Shown piece by piece: positions 51,736 through 60,183 of a DNA stretch of 64,000 nt. The stretch comes from Kapaibacterium sp044224925. Lineage in GTDB: Bacteria; Bacteroidota; Ignavibacteria; Kapaibacteriales; Kapaibacteriaceae. Position 1 is the stretch's first letter. Every line of letters begins with the position of its first letter. A program made the position numbers and the translations under genes. The notes beneath the pieces were generated by a model. That model did no database searches. It saw nothing but the letters and a program-made list of their open reading frames with translations, and was not told the origin of the DNA. The stretch is taken from NCBI GenBank assembly GCA_044224925.1, contig JBGAJM010000008.1, positions 25,366 through 89,365 of the forward strand, read 5' to 3'.

Positions 51736-53271
51736 TCACTGCTGTCGGTCCAGACTTCGATAGTGAACCGCCTCGCTCACATGCCGGCTTTCGATCCCGG
51801 TCGACCCGTCGAGGTCGGCGATCGTACGCGAGACTTTCAGGATCCGATCATAGGCGCGTGCCGAGAGTGCCAGTCTCGACATTGCCGTCCGCAGGATCTC
51901 ACTTGCCTCCTCTGAGCATTGACAGAACATGGCAGTGTCCTTCGTGGACATATCGGCGTTCTTGAAGATGGCCGGGTGCGCAGCAAACCGTTCGATCTGC
52001 ACGTCGCGCGCGCGCATCACGCGAGCACGCACCTCACGCGACGACTCCCCCACCTGCCCAACGCTCAGCTCCTGTACTCGCACAGCCGGCACGTCGATAT
52101 GAATATCGATCCTGTCCATGAGCGGTCCACTCACCTTCGACAGATATCGTTGGACGGCAATGGGCTGACATTGACACTCGTGAAACGGGTCGCCATAATG
52201 TCCGCACGGACACGGATTCATCGAACACACCAGCATGAAGTTCGCCGGATAGTCCACTGTCATCTTCGTGCGCGAGATCCGAATGCGTTTGTCTTCGAGC
52301 GGCTGTCGCAGCACTTCGAGCACATTGCGCGCGAACTCCGGCAGCTCGTCCAAGAACAGCACGCCGTGATGCGACAGCGAGATCTCTCCTGCTCGCACCA
52401 CACCCACACCTCCGCCCACGAGAGCTGCATCCGAGATCGTATGATGTGGTGCACGAAACGGTCGCGTGGTCACGATGGCCTGTCCGGGCGGCAGCAGCCC
52501 CGCCACCGAATGGATCTTCGTGGTCTCGAGCGCTTCTGCAAGGGTCATGGGAGGAAGAATGGTGGCAAGGCGTTTTGCGATCATCGTTTTTCCGGAGCCC
52601 GGAGGACCGATCATCAGGATGTTATGTCCGCCCGCTGCCGCCACCTCCATTGCTCTCTTCACACCTTGCTGCCCTTTCACATCTCGCATGTCCACTGCAT
52701 AGTGGTCCACCGTTGCACGAAAGCGTTCGTTCGCATCGATGCTTCGTGCTGTTACCATTGTCCGCCCTGCAAGAAAGTCGACGGTCTCCTGCAGCGATGT
52801 CACAGGATAGACGCCGAGTCCTTCCACCAGCGCCGCCTCGTCGGCATTCGCGAACGGAAGCACGATGCGTTGCACACCGCGTGCATGGAGCGAGAGTGCG
52901 ATGTTCAATGCCCCGTGAACGGGACGCAGTGTACCATCGAGCGCAAGTTCTCCAAGCAGGACCGTGGTCTCCGCTCCGATCGCCTCGAGGTCGCCACGAG
53001 CCAGAAGAATGCCGATGGCGATGGGAAGATCGAACCCACTTCCTTCTTTGCGGATATCCGCTGGTGCAAGATTGATCGTGATCTTCCTCGGAGGGAAACC
53101 GAACCCCGAGTTCTTCATCGCGGCGATCACGCGTTCGCGTGATTCGCGGACGGAAGAGTCGGGTAGGCCAACGATCTGAAAGCCCGGGATGCCGGCCTCG
53201 AGGTGTGTTTCGATGTCGACCGGGAATGCATTGATCCCGAACACCGATGCAGAGAGAACGCGCGAATACAT
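51736..53271 (-). CDS. comM: ComM/YifB-type Mg-chelatase-like AAA+ ATPase
   Basis: 511 residues, full length. An N-terminal Lon-protease-like fold (about 1-170) starts SRVLSASVFGINAFPVDIET. AAA+ module: Walker A GPPGSGKT at 222-229, Walker B in VLFLDELPEFARN, and a Cys-rich insert (CSMNPCPCGHYGDPFHECQC). C-terminal Mg_chelatase_C part. In naturally transformable bacteria ComM is a hexameric helicase for branch migration during DNA integration; in others its role is uncertain. ATG 53271 matches the family start (MYSRVLSA). Divergent from rnhA across 79 bases. Confidence 0.94.
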   Translation of the reverse strand: MYSRVLSASVFGINAFPVDIETHLEAGIPGFQIVGLPDSSVRESRERVIAAMKNSGFGFPPRKITINLAPADIRKEGSGFDLPIAIGILLARGDLEAIGAETTVLLGELALDGTLRPVHGALNIALSLHARGVQRIVLPFANADEAALVEGLGVYPVTSLQETVDFLAGRTMVTARSIDANERFRATVDHYAVDMRDVKGQQGVKRAMEVAAAGGHNILMIGPPGSGKTMIAKRLATILPPMTLAEALETTKIHSVAGLLPPGQAIVTTRPFRAPHHTISDAALVGGGVGVVRAGEISLSHHGVLFLDELPEFARNVLEVLRQPLEDKRIRISRTKMTVDYPANFMLVCSMNPCPCGHYGDPFHECQCQPIAVQRYLSKVSGPLMDRIDIHIDVPAVRVQELSVGQVGESSREVRARVMRARDVQIERFAAHPAIFKNADMSTKDTAMFCQCSEEASEILRTAMSRLALSARAYDRILKVSRTIADLDGSTGIESRHVSEAVHYRSLDRQQ

Positions 53272-53338
53272 GGTTGCTCCGTGTGCCGTTGTGATAGCAC
53301 TAGTGGACGCGAGCAGTGTGGAACGTGACAACGAAGCG

Positions 53339-53346
53339 TAGCTTTG
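53339..53346 (+). promoter_or_regulatory. -7 promoter box of rnhA, 4 bases from the start codon
   Basis: TAGCTTTG is an exact TAnnTTTG match, followed by TAGC and ATG 53351. No TTTG at the expected spacing upstream. Same geometry as the boxes at 15.3 kb. Confidence 0.45.
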
Positions 53347-53350
53347 TAGC

Positions 53351-53977
53351 ATGGCAACAGCAAAGAAGAAGTGGTATGTGGTGTGGACCGGACAGCAGGC
53401 GGGCATCTATGATTCGTGGGAGGCGTGCAAGGCGCAAGTACACGGTGTTGCCGGTGCGCGGTACCGATCATTTGAGTCGCGTGCCGAGGCCGAGCATGCC
53501 TATGCCTCCGGTGCACCTGCCATAGTTCGGTCCGCAACGGCTGCCAATAAGACCCGCCCTCGCACCGGCGGTCCGCATCTGCCTAGCGTAAGCGTCGACG
53601 CCGCATGTGATATGACCACGGGTGTGATGGAGTATCGCGGTGTGGACACCGAGACACAGACCGAGCTCTTTCGCATGGGACCGTATCAGGACTCCACGAA
53701 CAACATCGGCGAGTTCCTGGCCGTGGTGCATGCGCTTGCCATGCTCAAACGTCAAGGCAATCCCTTACCCATCTACAGCGACAGTCGCACTGCCCTTTCG
53801 TGGGTGAAGAAGAAACATGCGAAGACCACCGTAGCTCGCACTCCCAACAACTCCGATGTCTTCGACCTTCTGGAGCGTGCCGAGCAGTGGTTACAGAACA
53901 ACACCTTCGCGAATCCCGTGATCAAATGGGAAACAAAGCTGTGGGGCGAGAACCCGGCGGATTTCGGAAGGAAGTGA
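53351..53977 (+). CDS. rnhA: Ribonuclease H with N-terminal viroplasmin (hybrid-binding) domain
   Basis: 208 residues. An N-terminal viroplasmin-like domain at about 5-50 (KKKWYVVWTGQQAGIYDSWE, YRSFESRAEAEHAY) binds RNA-DNA hybrids. The RNase H1 fold at about 75-208 has the acidic active site visible as D (SVDAACD), E (NNIGEFLAVVHAL), D (YSDSRTALSWV) and the last Asp in the conserved C-terminal NPADFGRK. It removes RNA from RNA-DNA hybrids. First gene of a plus-strand group with dut, rpiB and bshB1, though 25 bases separate it from dut. Confidence 0.95.
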   Translation: MATAKKKWYVVWTGQQAGIYDSWEACKAQVHGVAGARYRSFESRAEAEHAYASGAPAIVRSATAANKTRPRTGGPHLPSVSVDAACDMTTGVMEYRGVDTETQTELFRMGPYQDSTNNIGEFLAVVHALAMLKRQGNPLPIYSDSRTALSWVKKKHAKTTVARTPNNSDVFDLLERAEQWLQNNTFANPVIKWETKLWGENPADFGRK

Positions 53978-54002
53978 CTCTACGTCCTTCGTAGTTTCGC
54001 AC

Positions 54003-54449
54003 ATGCGCATACACCTTCAACGACTCCCCCACGCCCTCGATCTTCCGCTCCCGGCCTATGCCACAAGTGGATCTGCGGGCATGGATGTTCACGCCGCCGT
54101 TACCGGCTCTGTCACCCTCGAACCGGGAGCCATCGTCATGATCCCCACCGGTATCGCATTGGCCGTGCCGATGGGATATGAATGTCAGGTCCGCTCTCGC
54201 AGCGGACTGGCTGCCAAGAACGGTGTGTTCGCATTGAATGCACCCGGCACCATCGACAGTGATTATCGCGGAGAGATCCAGGTGATCCTTGCGAATTTTT
54301 CGAAGAAGCCATTCGTGATCGAACGCGGATCGCGCATCGCACAACTTGTGATCGCCAAGCATGAGCACGCCGAATGGGCCGTGGTGGACGAACTCGCCGC
54401 AACGGCACGGGGTGATGGTGGGTTTGGCAGTACCGGAGTACATCCATGA
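54003..54449 (+). CDS. dut: Deoxyuridine 5'-triphosphate nucleotidohydrolase
   Basis: 148 residues, a trimeric dUTPase. All five motifs are visible: AGMDVHAA (1), RSRSGLAAKNGV (2), GTIDSDYRGEIQV (3), RGSRIAQLVI (4) and the C-terminal arm RGDGGFGSTG (5). It hydrolyses dUTP to dUMP and keeps uracil out of DNA. A TAGTTTCG box (one base off TAnnTTTG) ends 3 bases before the ATG. Overlaps rpiB by 4 bases. Confidence 0.97.
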   Translation: MRIHLQRLPHALDLPLPAYATSGSAGMDVHAAVTGSVTLEPGAIVMIPTGIALAVPMGYECQVRSRSGLAAKNGVFALNAPGTIDSDYRGEIQVILANFSKKPFVIERGSRIAQLVIAKHEHAEWAVVDELAATARGDGGFGSTGVHP

Positions 54450-54889
54450 TCATCAGTATCGGAGCCGATCACGCGGGCTTTGCCCATAAAGAGGCCCTGA
54501 AGGCCATGCTCATCGAGGAAGGACACGACGTTCGAGATGTTGGCACGCATTCGCTCGATCGGGTGGACTATCCGGACATGGGCGTGGCCGCCGCTCGCCT
54601 CGTGTCCGATGGCACGGCACAGTTCGGCGTTGTGGTTTGCGGAAGTGGCATCGGGATATCGATCGCCGCCAACAAAGTGCGCGGCATTCGTTGTGCGAAC
54701 TGCACCAGCGTCGAAATGGCCACACTAGCACGTCAGCACAACAACTGCAACATGATCGCCATTGGTGAGCGCCTTTCCTCCTTGCCCCTTGCCAAAGACA
54801 TGGTGCATGCATTTCTCACCACAGAGTTCGAAGGCGGACGTCACACCGATCGCGTTGCCAAGATCCACTCCCTTGGAGATATGGAATGA
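54446..54889 (+). CDS. rpiB: Ribose 5-phosphate isomerase B
   Basis: 147 residues. RpiB/LacAB family: GADHAGFAHKEALK (start), DVGTHSLDRVDYPDMG, the catalytic Cys in VVCGSGIGISIAANK, and NNCNMIAIGERL. Interconverts ribose 5-phosphate and ribulose 5-phosphate in the pentose phosphate pathway. Overlaps dut at its start and bshB1 at its end by 4 bases each, so the three are translationally coupled. Confidence 0.96.
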   Translation: MIISIGADHAGFAHKEALKAMLIEEGHDVRDVGTHSLDRVDYPDMGVAAARLVSDGTAQFGVVVCGSGIGISIAANKVRGIRCANCTSVEMATLARQHNNCNMIAIGERLSSLPLAKDMVHAFLTTEFEGGRHTDRVAKIHSLGDME

Positions 54890-55614
54890 CGGATGTTCTG
54901 CTGATCTCCGCACACCCGGACGATGTGGAGCTCTCGTGTGCCGGCACGGTGAAGAAACTCACGAATGAAGGCCGACGTGTTGTGTTCGTGGAGTGCACGC
55001 GCGGTGAGCTGGGGTCGCGAGGTACAGCGGAGCTGCGTGCCGAGGAAGCGCGGAATGCTGCCGCCATTCTTGGCGTGACAGAGCGCGAAAACCTGGGAAT
55101 GCCGGATGGCGCCGTCATGCACACGAACGAGAACATTCTGCGCGTGGTGGAGGCGATCCGTGCCTACAAGCCAACGATCATGCTGATCCCACCACCATTT
55201 GAACGGCACCCCGATCACGAGGCCGTGCATCGTCTTGCGAGGGCGGCGGCCTTTCTCAGCGGATTGACCAAGGTTCGCACGACGCGAGACGGTGTGGAGC
55301 AAGAACCGCACCGTCCGACGCGCATGTTCTGTTTTCAACAGCAGTACGACTTTCCGACGAAGCCCGACCTGTATGTGGATGTGACGGAAACGCACGAAGC
55401 ACGCATGGAGTCGATCCGTGCCTACACGTCGCAATTCCATTTGCCGCATCTCTACACATCGGACGAACCAACCACCTACATCTCCCGTCCGGAGTTTCTG
55501 GACGAGCTCGTCACCCGCTCGCAGCATTACGGCAGGCTCATCGGCGTCCGCTATGCCGAAGCCTTCATGAGCATCGAGCCCATTGGTGTGAGTAGTCTGA
55601 GTGTGTTCCTCTGA
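54886..55614 (+). CDS. bshB1: Bacillithiol biosynthesis deacetylase BshB1 (LmbE-like)
   Basis: 242 residues. PIG-L/LmbE-type zinc deacetylase with the metal motif SAHPDDVE at the start and HPDHEAVHRL in the middle; ECTRGELGSRGTAELRAEEA is characteristic of BshB1. It deacetylates GlcNAc-malate, the second step of bacillithiol synthesis. bshA and bshC are not in the window. If the assignment is right, the organism uses bacillithiol as its low-molecular-weight thiol, as many Bacteroidota do. Its stop codon directly abuts the stop of the convergent cytochrome gene. Confidence 0.9.
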   Translation: MTDVLLISAHPDDVELSCAGTVKKLTNEGRRVVFVECTRGELGSRGTAELRAEEARNAAAILGVTERENLGMPDGAVMHTNENILRVVEAIRAYKPTIMLIPPPFERHPDHEAVHRLARAAAFLSGLTKVRTTRDGVEQEPHRPTRMFCFQQQYDFPTKPDLYVDVTETHEARMESIRAYTSQFHLPHLYTSDEPTTYISRPEFLDELVTRSQHYGRLIGVRYAEAFMSIEPIGVSSLSVFL

Positions 55615-56055
55615 TCACTTCTTTGGCGTGCGGATCCGTCGCAACGCCTCGTTCTGATAGGCTTCCTTGATCGCCCGCACATCGGCTGCGGTGAGCACGA
55701 GGGTACGTCCGGCCATCATGGCGGCTACATACGAGGCCACATCGGCCAGGTCCTGATCTCGAAACGGAAAGGCAGGCATGGTGGCGCGGATGCCACTTGG
55801 CTTGGCGGGATCGATGCCTGTTGCACCAAAGGCGATGGTGGTGACGAGCGCTGCGGAGTCTCCACGCAAGACACCACGGTCACGGATGTTGCGGTATCCA
55901 TCGATACCACGTCCATCTTCCCCATGACAACGTCGGCAATACGAGATGTAGACCCGTTGTCCACGCTGTTGCTGGGATCGCCGTTCGGCGTCGGTGGCCA
56001 ACACGGCACACGTCAAGACGACGAAAAGGATCGATGTGAGAAGTGCTTTCATCAT
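55615..56055 (-). CDS. Periplasmic c-type cytochrome
   Basis: 146 residues (145 from the second Met). Signal peptide at about 1-21. One class I haem site CRRCH at 39-43 (VYISYCRRCHGEDGRG) and the likely axial Met in the GIRATMPAF segment, followed by FRDQDLADVASYVAAMMAGR, the usual C-terminal helix. Mono-haem electron carrier; partner unknown. Divergent from rsmH with 33 bases between the starts, and convergent with bshB1 with no gap. Confidence 0.92.
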   Translation of the reverse strand: MMKALLTSILFVVLTCAVLATDAERRSQQQRGQRVYISYCRRCHGEDGRGIDGYRNIRDRGVLRGDSAALVTTIAFGATGIDPAKPSGIRATMPAFPFRDQDLADVASYVAAMMAGRTLVLTAADVRAIKEAYQNEALRRIRTPKK

Positions 56056-56088
56056 TCGTAGTTCGAAAATCCGCATTTTCCGCCTTCC

Positions 56089-56985
56089 ATGCATCGACTC
56101 GACCCCACTGAATATCACGTTCCTGTGATGGCACAGGAATGTTTGCACTATCTGAATGTTCGCGCAAACGGAACGTATTGCGATGGAACGCTCGGTGGTG
56201 GCGGACATACCGGTTTGATCCTCGCTCAGTTGGGTGAGGGCGGTCGACTGTTCTCCTTCGATGCCGACGAAGTGGCCATCCACCATTGCGAGCAGCGATT
56301 TGGTGTGAAGGCGGGCGATCGTTCGAAGCAACCGATCCTGATCCACTCCAACTTCGAACACATGGCAGAGGTCATGCACACAGAAGGTCGTGTGGACGGT
56401 ATCCTGCTCGACCTTGGCGTCTCGTCCTATCAGTTCGACCATCACGAGCGCGGGTTCAGCTATCGTGCTGATGCACCGCTCGACATGCGCTTCACAGCAA
56501 GTGGACCGACGGCCGCCGACATTTTGAACGAACGCTCCGAGCAGGAGATCGCCAAGATCTTCTACGACTATGGCGAGGACCCGCAGGCACGACGCATTGC
56601 GGCGGCCATCGTGAACCGACGGAACCTTGCACCGTTCCGCACCACGATCGACCTACGGAACGTTGTGGTGACCGTGGTGCCACCGCAGCATCAGCCCCGA
56701 TCCATGTCGCGCATCTTCCAGGCCCTGCGCATTGCCGTGAACAACGAGCTCGTGCGCCTCGAGGCCACCCTTGCCTCCATGATCCCTCTGCTCGCTCCGG
56801 ATGGCCGCATTGTGGTGATGAGTTATCACTCGTTGGAGGACCGCATCGTGAAGAACGTGTTTCGCGACAACAGTGCGGAACTCACCCTGCTCACCAAAAA
56901 GGCGGTCGAGCCGCAACCGCACGAGGTGCAAACAAATCCTCGTTCACGCAGCGCAAAGCTTCGTGCCGCTGCGCGCCTTTTGTAG
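56089..56985 (+). CDS. rsmH: 16S rRNA (cytosine(1402)-N(4))-methyltransferase
   Basis: 298 residues. SAM-binding motif DGTLGGGGHTGLIL near 30-43, FDADEVAIHH, GILLDLGVSSYQFDHHERGF, DMRF, RSMSRIFQALRIAVNNEL and SYHSLEDRIVKNVF: the full RsmH (MraW) signature. It methylates C1402 in the ribosomal P site. In most bacteria it is followed by ftsL, ftsI and murE; here murF follows after 11 bases. Confidence 0.97.
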   Translation: MHRLDPTEYHVPVMAQECLHYLNVRANGTYCDGTLGGGGHTGLILAQLGEGGRLFSFDADEVAIHHCEQRFGVKAGDRSKQPILIHSNFEHMAEVMHTEGRVDGILLDLGVSSYQFDHHERGFSYRADAPLDMRFTASGPTAADILNERSEQEIAKIFYDYGEDPQARRIAAAIVNRRNLAPFRTTIDLRNVVVTVVPPQHQPRSMSRIFQALRIAVNNELVRLEATLASMIPLLAPDGRIVVMSYHSLEDRIVKNVFRDNSAELTLLTKKAVEPQPHEVQTNPRSRSAKLRAAARLL

Positions 56986-56990
56986 ATTTG
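56983..56990 (+). promoter_or_regulatory. -7 promoter box of murF, 6 bases from the start codon
   Basis: TAGATTTG is an exact TAnnTTTG match that starts at the rsmH stop codon (TAG) and is followed by CCACGC and ATG 56997. It could give murF a separate, nearly leaderless transcript. No TTTG at the expected spacing. Confidence 0.4.
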
Positions 56991-56996
56991 CCACGC

Positions 56997-58400
56997 ATGA
57001 TCAATTCCGCTCCCTTCACAGCATCCGACCTGCGCGAGATCGCAGGCGATGCGGCGTCTCATCTTCCTTCCGATCTGTCTACTGTTGGTGTGAGCACCGA
57101 TTCTCGCACCCTTGTGCCCGGCAACGTCTTCGTGGCACTCCAGGGAGAGCGATTCGACGGTCACGACCACGTGCAGACGGCCATCGATGGTGGAGCGGCT
57201 CTCTGCGTGGTTAGCAATGCCTTCTTCAATGCGGCCGATCCGTTGCTCCGCGAGCATCTGCTCCCAACATCGAGTCCGCTCCAAATGCTTGGCTCCTTCG
57301 CATGGTATCACCGCAGACGATTCCATATCCCCGTGGTGGCCATTGCCGGCGCTGCCGGCAAGACGTCTACGAAGGAGCTCACCGCCCACCTGCTCTCGCA
57401 GGCCATGCATGTGCTCAAGACACAGGCCAACTACAACAATCAGGTGGGCACGCCACTCACGCTGCTGCAACTCACGGCCGAGCATGAGTGTGCGGTGATC
57501 GAGATCGGAACGAATGAGCCTGGTGAGATCGAGGTGTTGTGCGCCATGGTCCAACCCACGCACGGACTCATTACCAACATCGGAAAAGAGCATCTCGAAA
57601 AGCTCATCGATCTCGATGGCGTCGAGAAAGAGGAAACGGCCCTGTTCGACTATCTGCACGATCACGATGGACTGGCCTTTGTGAACATGGACGATGAGCG
57701 GCTTCATGCCTATGCCGTACCGGGCGCATCACGACTGGCACTCCGTCGCGTGATCACGTTCGCCCTCGATACACCGGCCGACATCCATCCGCAAGTGGCC
57801 TACGATGCCGAGCTTCACCCGACCATGCACATGATGCATGGCGAGTTCACGTTCCGCGCACCCATGCACACGCATGGTATTGCCGGCGCGCGCAATGCCG
57901 TGAGCGCTATTGCGATCGCATGGTCGTTGCATCTCACGGCCGACGAAGTGCGCGCAGGACTCACCTCCTACCAACCACCCGTGGCTCATGGCTACGCTCG
58001 CATGTCTGTCGAACGCATCGGTTCGCTCATCGTGCTCAATGACTGCTACAATGCGAATCCGGAATCCATGCATCTTGCCCTTGCCACCTTGCAGCGCTAT
58101 CCGGCAGATCGTCGATTCGCCGTCTTGGGCGATATGCGAGAGCTTGGTGCCACGGCGTTTGATGAACACATGGCCGTGCTGACCGAGGCCATTGAGGTGT
58201 CGGACCTGGTGGTGGCCATCGGCGATGAGTTCCGACGAGCGGTCGAGGCCATCGACAGTGAACATGTGTTCTGGGTGAACACGCACGAAGGTTGCGCAGA
58301 ACTCGTGCAGGAGAATGCGGGTATCGATACCGTTGTGCTCGTGAAAGGTTCGCGCGGCATGACGATGGAGCGGGTCATCGAGCATTTGCGGGGGACGTAA
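56997..58400 (+). CDS. murF: UDP-N-acetylmuramoyl-tripeptide--D-alanyl-D-alanine ligase
   Basis: 467 residues. Mur ligase with N-terminal substrate domain (STDSRTLVPGNVFVALQGER), ATP-binding P-loop GAAGKTSTKEL near 120-130, QANYNNQVGTPLTLLQ, EIGTNEPGEIEVL, and the MurF-specific DCYNANPESM in the C-terminal half. It adds D-Ala-D-Ala to the UDP-MurNAc-tripeptide in the cytoplasm. ATG 56997 is preferred to an in-frame TTG 9 bases upstream. Four bases separate it from mraY. Confidence 0.96.
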   Translation: MINSAPFTASDLREIAGDAASHLPSDLSTVGVSTDSRTLVPGNVFVALQGERFDGHDHVQTAIDGGAALCVVSNAFFNAADPLLREHLLPTSSPLQMLGSFAWYHRRRFHIPVVAIAGAAGKTSTKELTAHLLSQAMHVLKTQANYNNQVGTPLTLLQLTAEHECAVIEIGTNEPGEIEVLCAMVQPTHGLITNIGKEHLEKLIDLDGVEKEETALFDYLHDHDGLAFVNMDDERLHAYAVPGASRLALRRVITFALDTPADIHPQVAYDAELHPTMHMMHGEFTFRAPMHTHGIAGARNAVSAIAIAWSLHLTADEVRAGLTSYQPPVAHGYARMSVERIGSLIVLNDCYNANPESMHLALATLQRYPADRRFAVLGDMRELGATAFDEHMAVLTEAIEVSDLVVAIGDEFRRAVEAIDSEHVFWVNTHEGCAELVQENAGIDTVVLVKGSRGMTMERVIEHLRGT

Positions 58401-58403
58401 CAC

Positions 58404-59537
58404 ATGCTCTATCTTTTGGCGGCGATGCTTCGAGCATCGAATGTTGATCTTCCGGGGATCAATCTCTTTCAGTACGTCACCTTTCGCGCGGCGGCGGCGG
58501 CCATTGTGGCCTTGCTCATCGCCCTGCTCGTAGGACCGCGCATCATTGCCTTTCTCAAACGATTGCAGATCGGTGAGCAGGCAAAGAAGGAATTGCAACA
58601 AGTAGGCGGACACTCGCTCAAGGCAGGCACGCCAACAATGGGTGGTCTCATCGTCCTTGCAAGTGTGCTCATTCCTACAGTGTTGTGGGCCAACATCACG
58701 AACATGTACGTGCTCCTGGCCATCTTCACCACAGCGTCGCTCGGTGCCGTTGGATTCCTGGACGATTATCTGAAGGTCATCAAGAAGCTTCCGAAAGGAT
58801 TGATCGGTCGATACAAGATCGTCGGTCAGGTCCTCACCGGTCTCATTGTCGGAAGCGTGATCTACTTCTATCCGGAGTGGTTCTCTTCATCCTTCGAACA
58901 AGTGAAGACGCTCACCACCGTTCCATTCCAGAAGAACATCAATTTCGATTTCGGCATCCTCTATATCCCCGTGGTGATCTTCATCATCACGGCCACATCC
59001 AACGCTGTGAATCTCACTGATGGACTCGACGGACTCTGCATCGGAACGGTTGGGATCACCGCACTCACCCTAGCCGTGATCGCCTACTTCAGCGGCAATG
59101 CCTTCTTCGCAGACTACCTGAACATCATGCACCTGCGTGGGACCGACGAGCTTGCCATCTTCTGTGCGGCCTTGGTTGGTGCTGCCATGGGATTCTTGTG
59201 GTACAATGCCTATCCTGCTCAAGTGTTCATGGGTGACACCGGATCGCTCGCCCTCGGTGGAGCGATCGGCGTGCTATGCGTGCTCATCAAGAAGGAGTTC
59301 CTGCTTCCCATTGTCGGCGGTGTGTTCTTCGCAGAGACCATTTCGGTGATCATTCAGGTCACCTACTTCAAGTACACCAAGAAACGAACCGGAGAGGGAC
59401 GGCGCGTCTTTCTCATGGCGCCGTTACATCACCACTTTGAGAAGAGCGGATGGCACGAATCGAAGATCGTCACGCGCTTCTACATCGTGGCCATCATGGC
59501 GGCCATTGTTGCCATGGCATCCTTCAAGGTTCGTTAA
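58404..59537 (+). CDS. mraY: Phospho-N-acetylmuramoyl-pentapeptide-transferase
   Basis: 377 residues. Ten-helix integral membrane enzyme that makes lipid I from UDP-MurNAc-pentapeptide and undecaprenyl phosphate. Signatures: GTPTMGGLIVL, the Asp motif LDDYLKV, NAVNLTDGLDGLCIG and MAPLHHHFEKSGWHES (HHH motif). The product goes to MurG, encoded at 3-4 kb. The first codon could be ATG 58404 or a Met shortly after (MLYLLAAM); both give the family N-terminus. Confidence 0.97.
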   Translation: MLYLLAAMLRASNVDLPGINLFQYVTFRAAAAAIVALLIALLVGPRIIAFLKRLQIGEQAKKELQQVGGHSLKAGTPTMGGLIVLASVLIPTVLWANITNMYVLLAIFTTASLGAVGFLDDYLKVIKKLPKGLIGRYKIVGQVLTGLIVGSVIYFYPEWFSSSFEQVKTLTTVPFQKNINFDFGILYIPVVIFIITATSNAVNLTDGLDGLCIGTVGITALTLAVIAYFSGNAFFADYLNIMHLRGTDELAIFCAALVGAAMGFLWYNAYPAQVFMGDTGSLALGGAIGVLCVLIKKEFLLPIVGGVFFAETISVIIQVTYFKYTKKRTGEGRRVFLMAPLHHHFEKSGWHESKIVTRFYIVAIMAAIVAMASFKVR

Positions 59538-59538
59538 C

Positions 59539-60183
59539 GTGAAGCGTGTTGTGGTCGCAGGCAGTACCGGCTTCATTGGTCGCGCCCTCGTTGCCGCACT
59601 CGTCGCACGCGGCGTGCACGTTACCTCCATCATGCGTCCCGGCACCGAGGCCAGACTCCCTGCGGGCGCACAGTGTTTGGTTGCCGACCCTCTCGACCGT
59701 GCCACCTTCCTCGATGCCATTCGCGGATACGATGCCTTCGTACAGCTCATTGGCACGCCAAGTCCCAATCCTGCCAAAGCAGAAGAGTTCCGTCGCATCG
59801 ATGGTGGCGCCGGCAAAGAAGGCGCATGGGCGTGTAAGGAGGCAGGGATCCCGCTCTATGTGTACTTGAGCGTTCCGCTCGACATTCCGGTGATGAAGGC
59901 CTATGTGGCCGTTCGTGCGGAGGTGGAGGAACTCATTGCAACACTCGGACTCACGGCCACGATCATTCGACCATTCTACGTGTTGGGTCCGGGACGTCGT
60001 TGGCCCTACCTCATCATGCCCTTTATCTGGATCGGTCGGTGGATCCCGGGACTGTCGCGTTCTGCGCGTACCATGAAGTTCTCAACACGTGATCAAGTCG
60101 TGAAGGCCATCGTCAACGCCATCGACCACCCTCCTGTTGGCATCGATGTGTGGGATGCAACGCGCTTGCAGAGTATGCGATGA
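59539..60183 (+). CDS. NAD(P)-binding epimerase/NmrA-like protein
   Basis: 214 residues. Atypical SDR: Rossmann start VVVAGSTGFIGRALVAAL, then VQLIGTPSPNPAKAEE and STRDQVVKAIVNAI. The YxxxK catalytic pair is not obvious, so it may bind NAD(P) without classical dehydrogenase activity. ATG is absent at the right place; GTG 59539, one base after the mraY stop codon, gives the correct N-terminus (VKRVVVAGS). It overlaps the next gene by 4 bases. The cell-wall context is suggestive only. Confidence 0.8.
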   Translation: MKRVVVAGSTGFIGRALVAALVARGVHVTSIMRPGTEARLPAGAQCLVADPLDRATFLDAIRGYDAFVQLIGTPSPNPAKAEEFRRIDGGAGKEGAWACKEAGIPLYVYLSVPLDIPVMKAYVAVRAEVEELIATLGLTATIIRPFYVLGPGRRWPYLIMPFIWIGRWIPGLSRSARTMKFSTRDQVVKAIVNAIDHPPVGIDVWDATRLQSMR

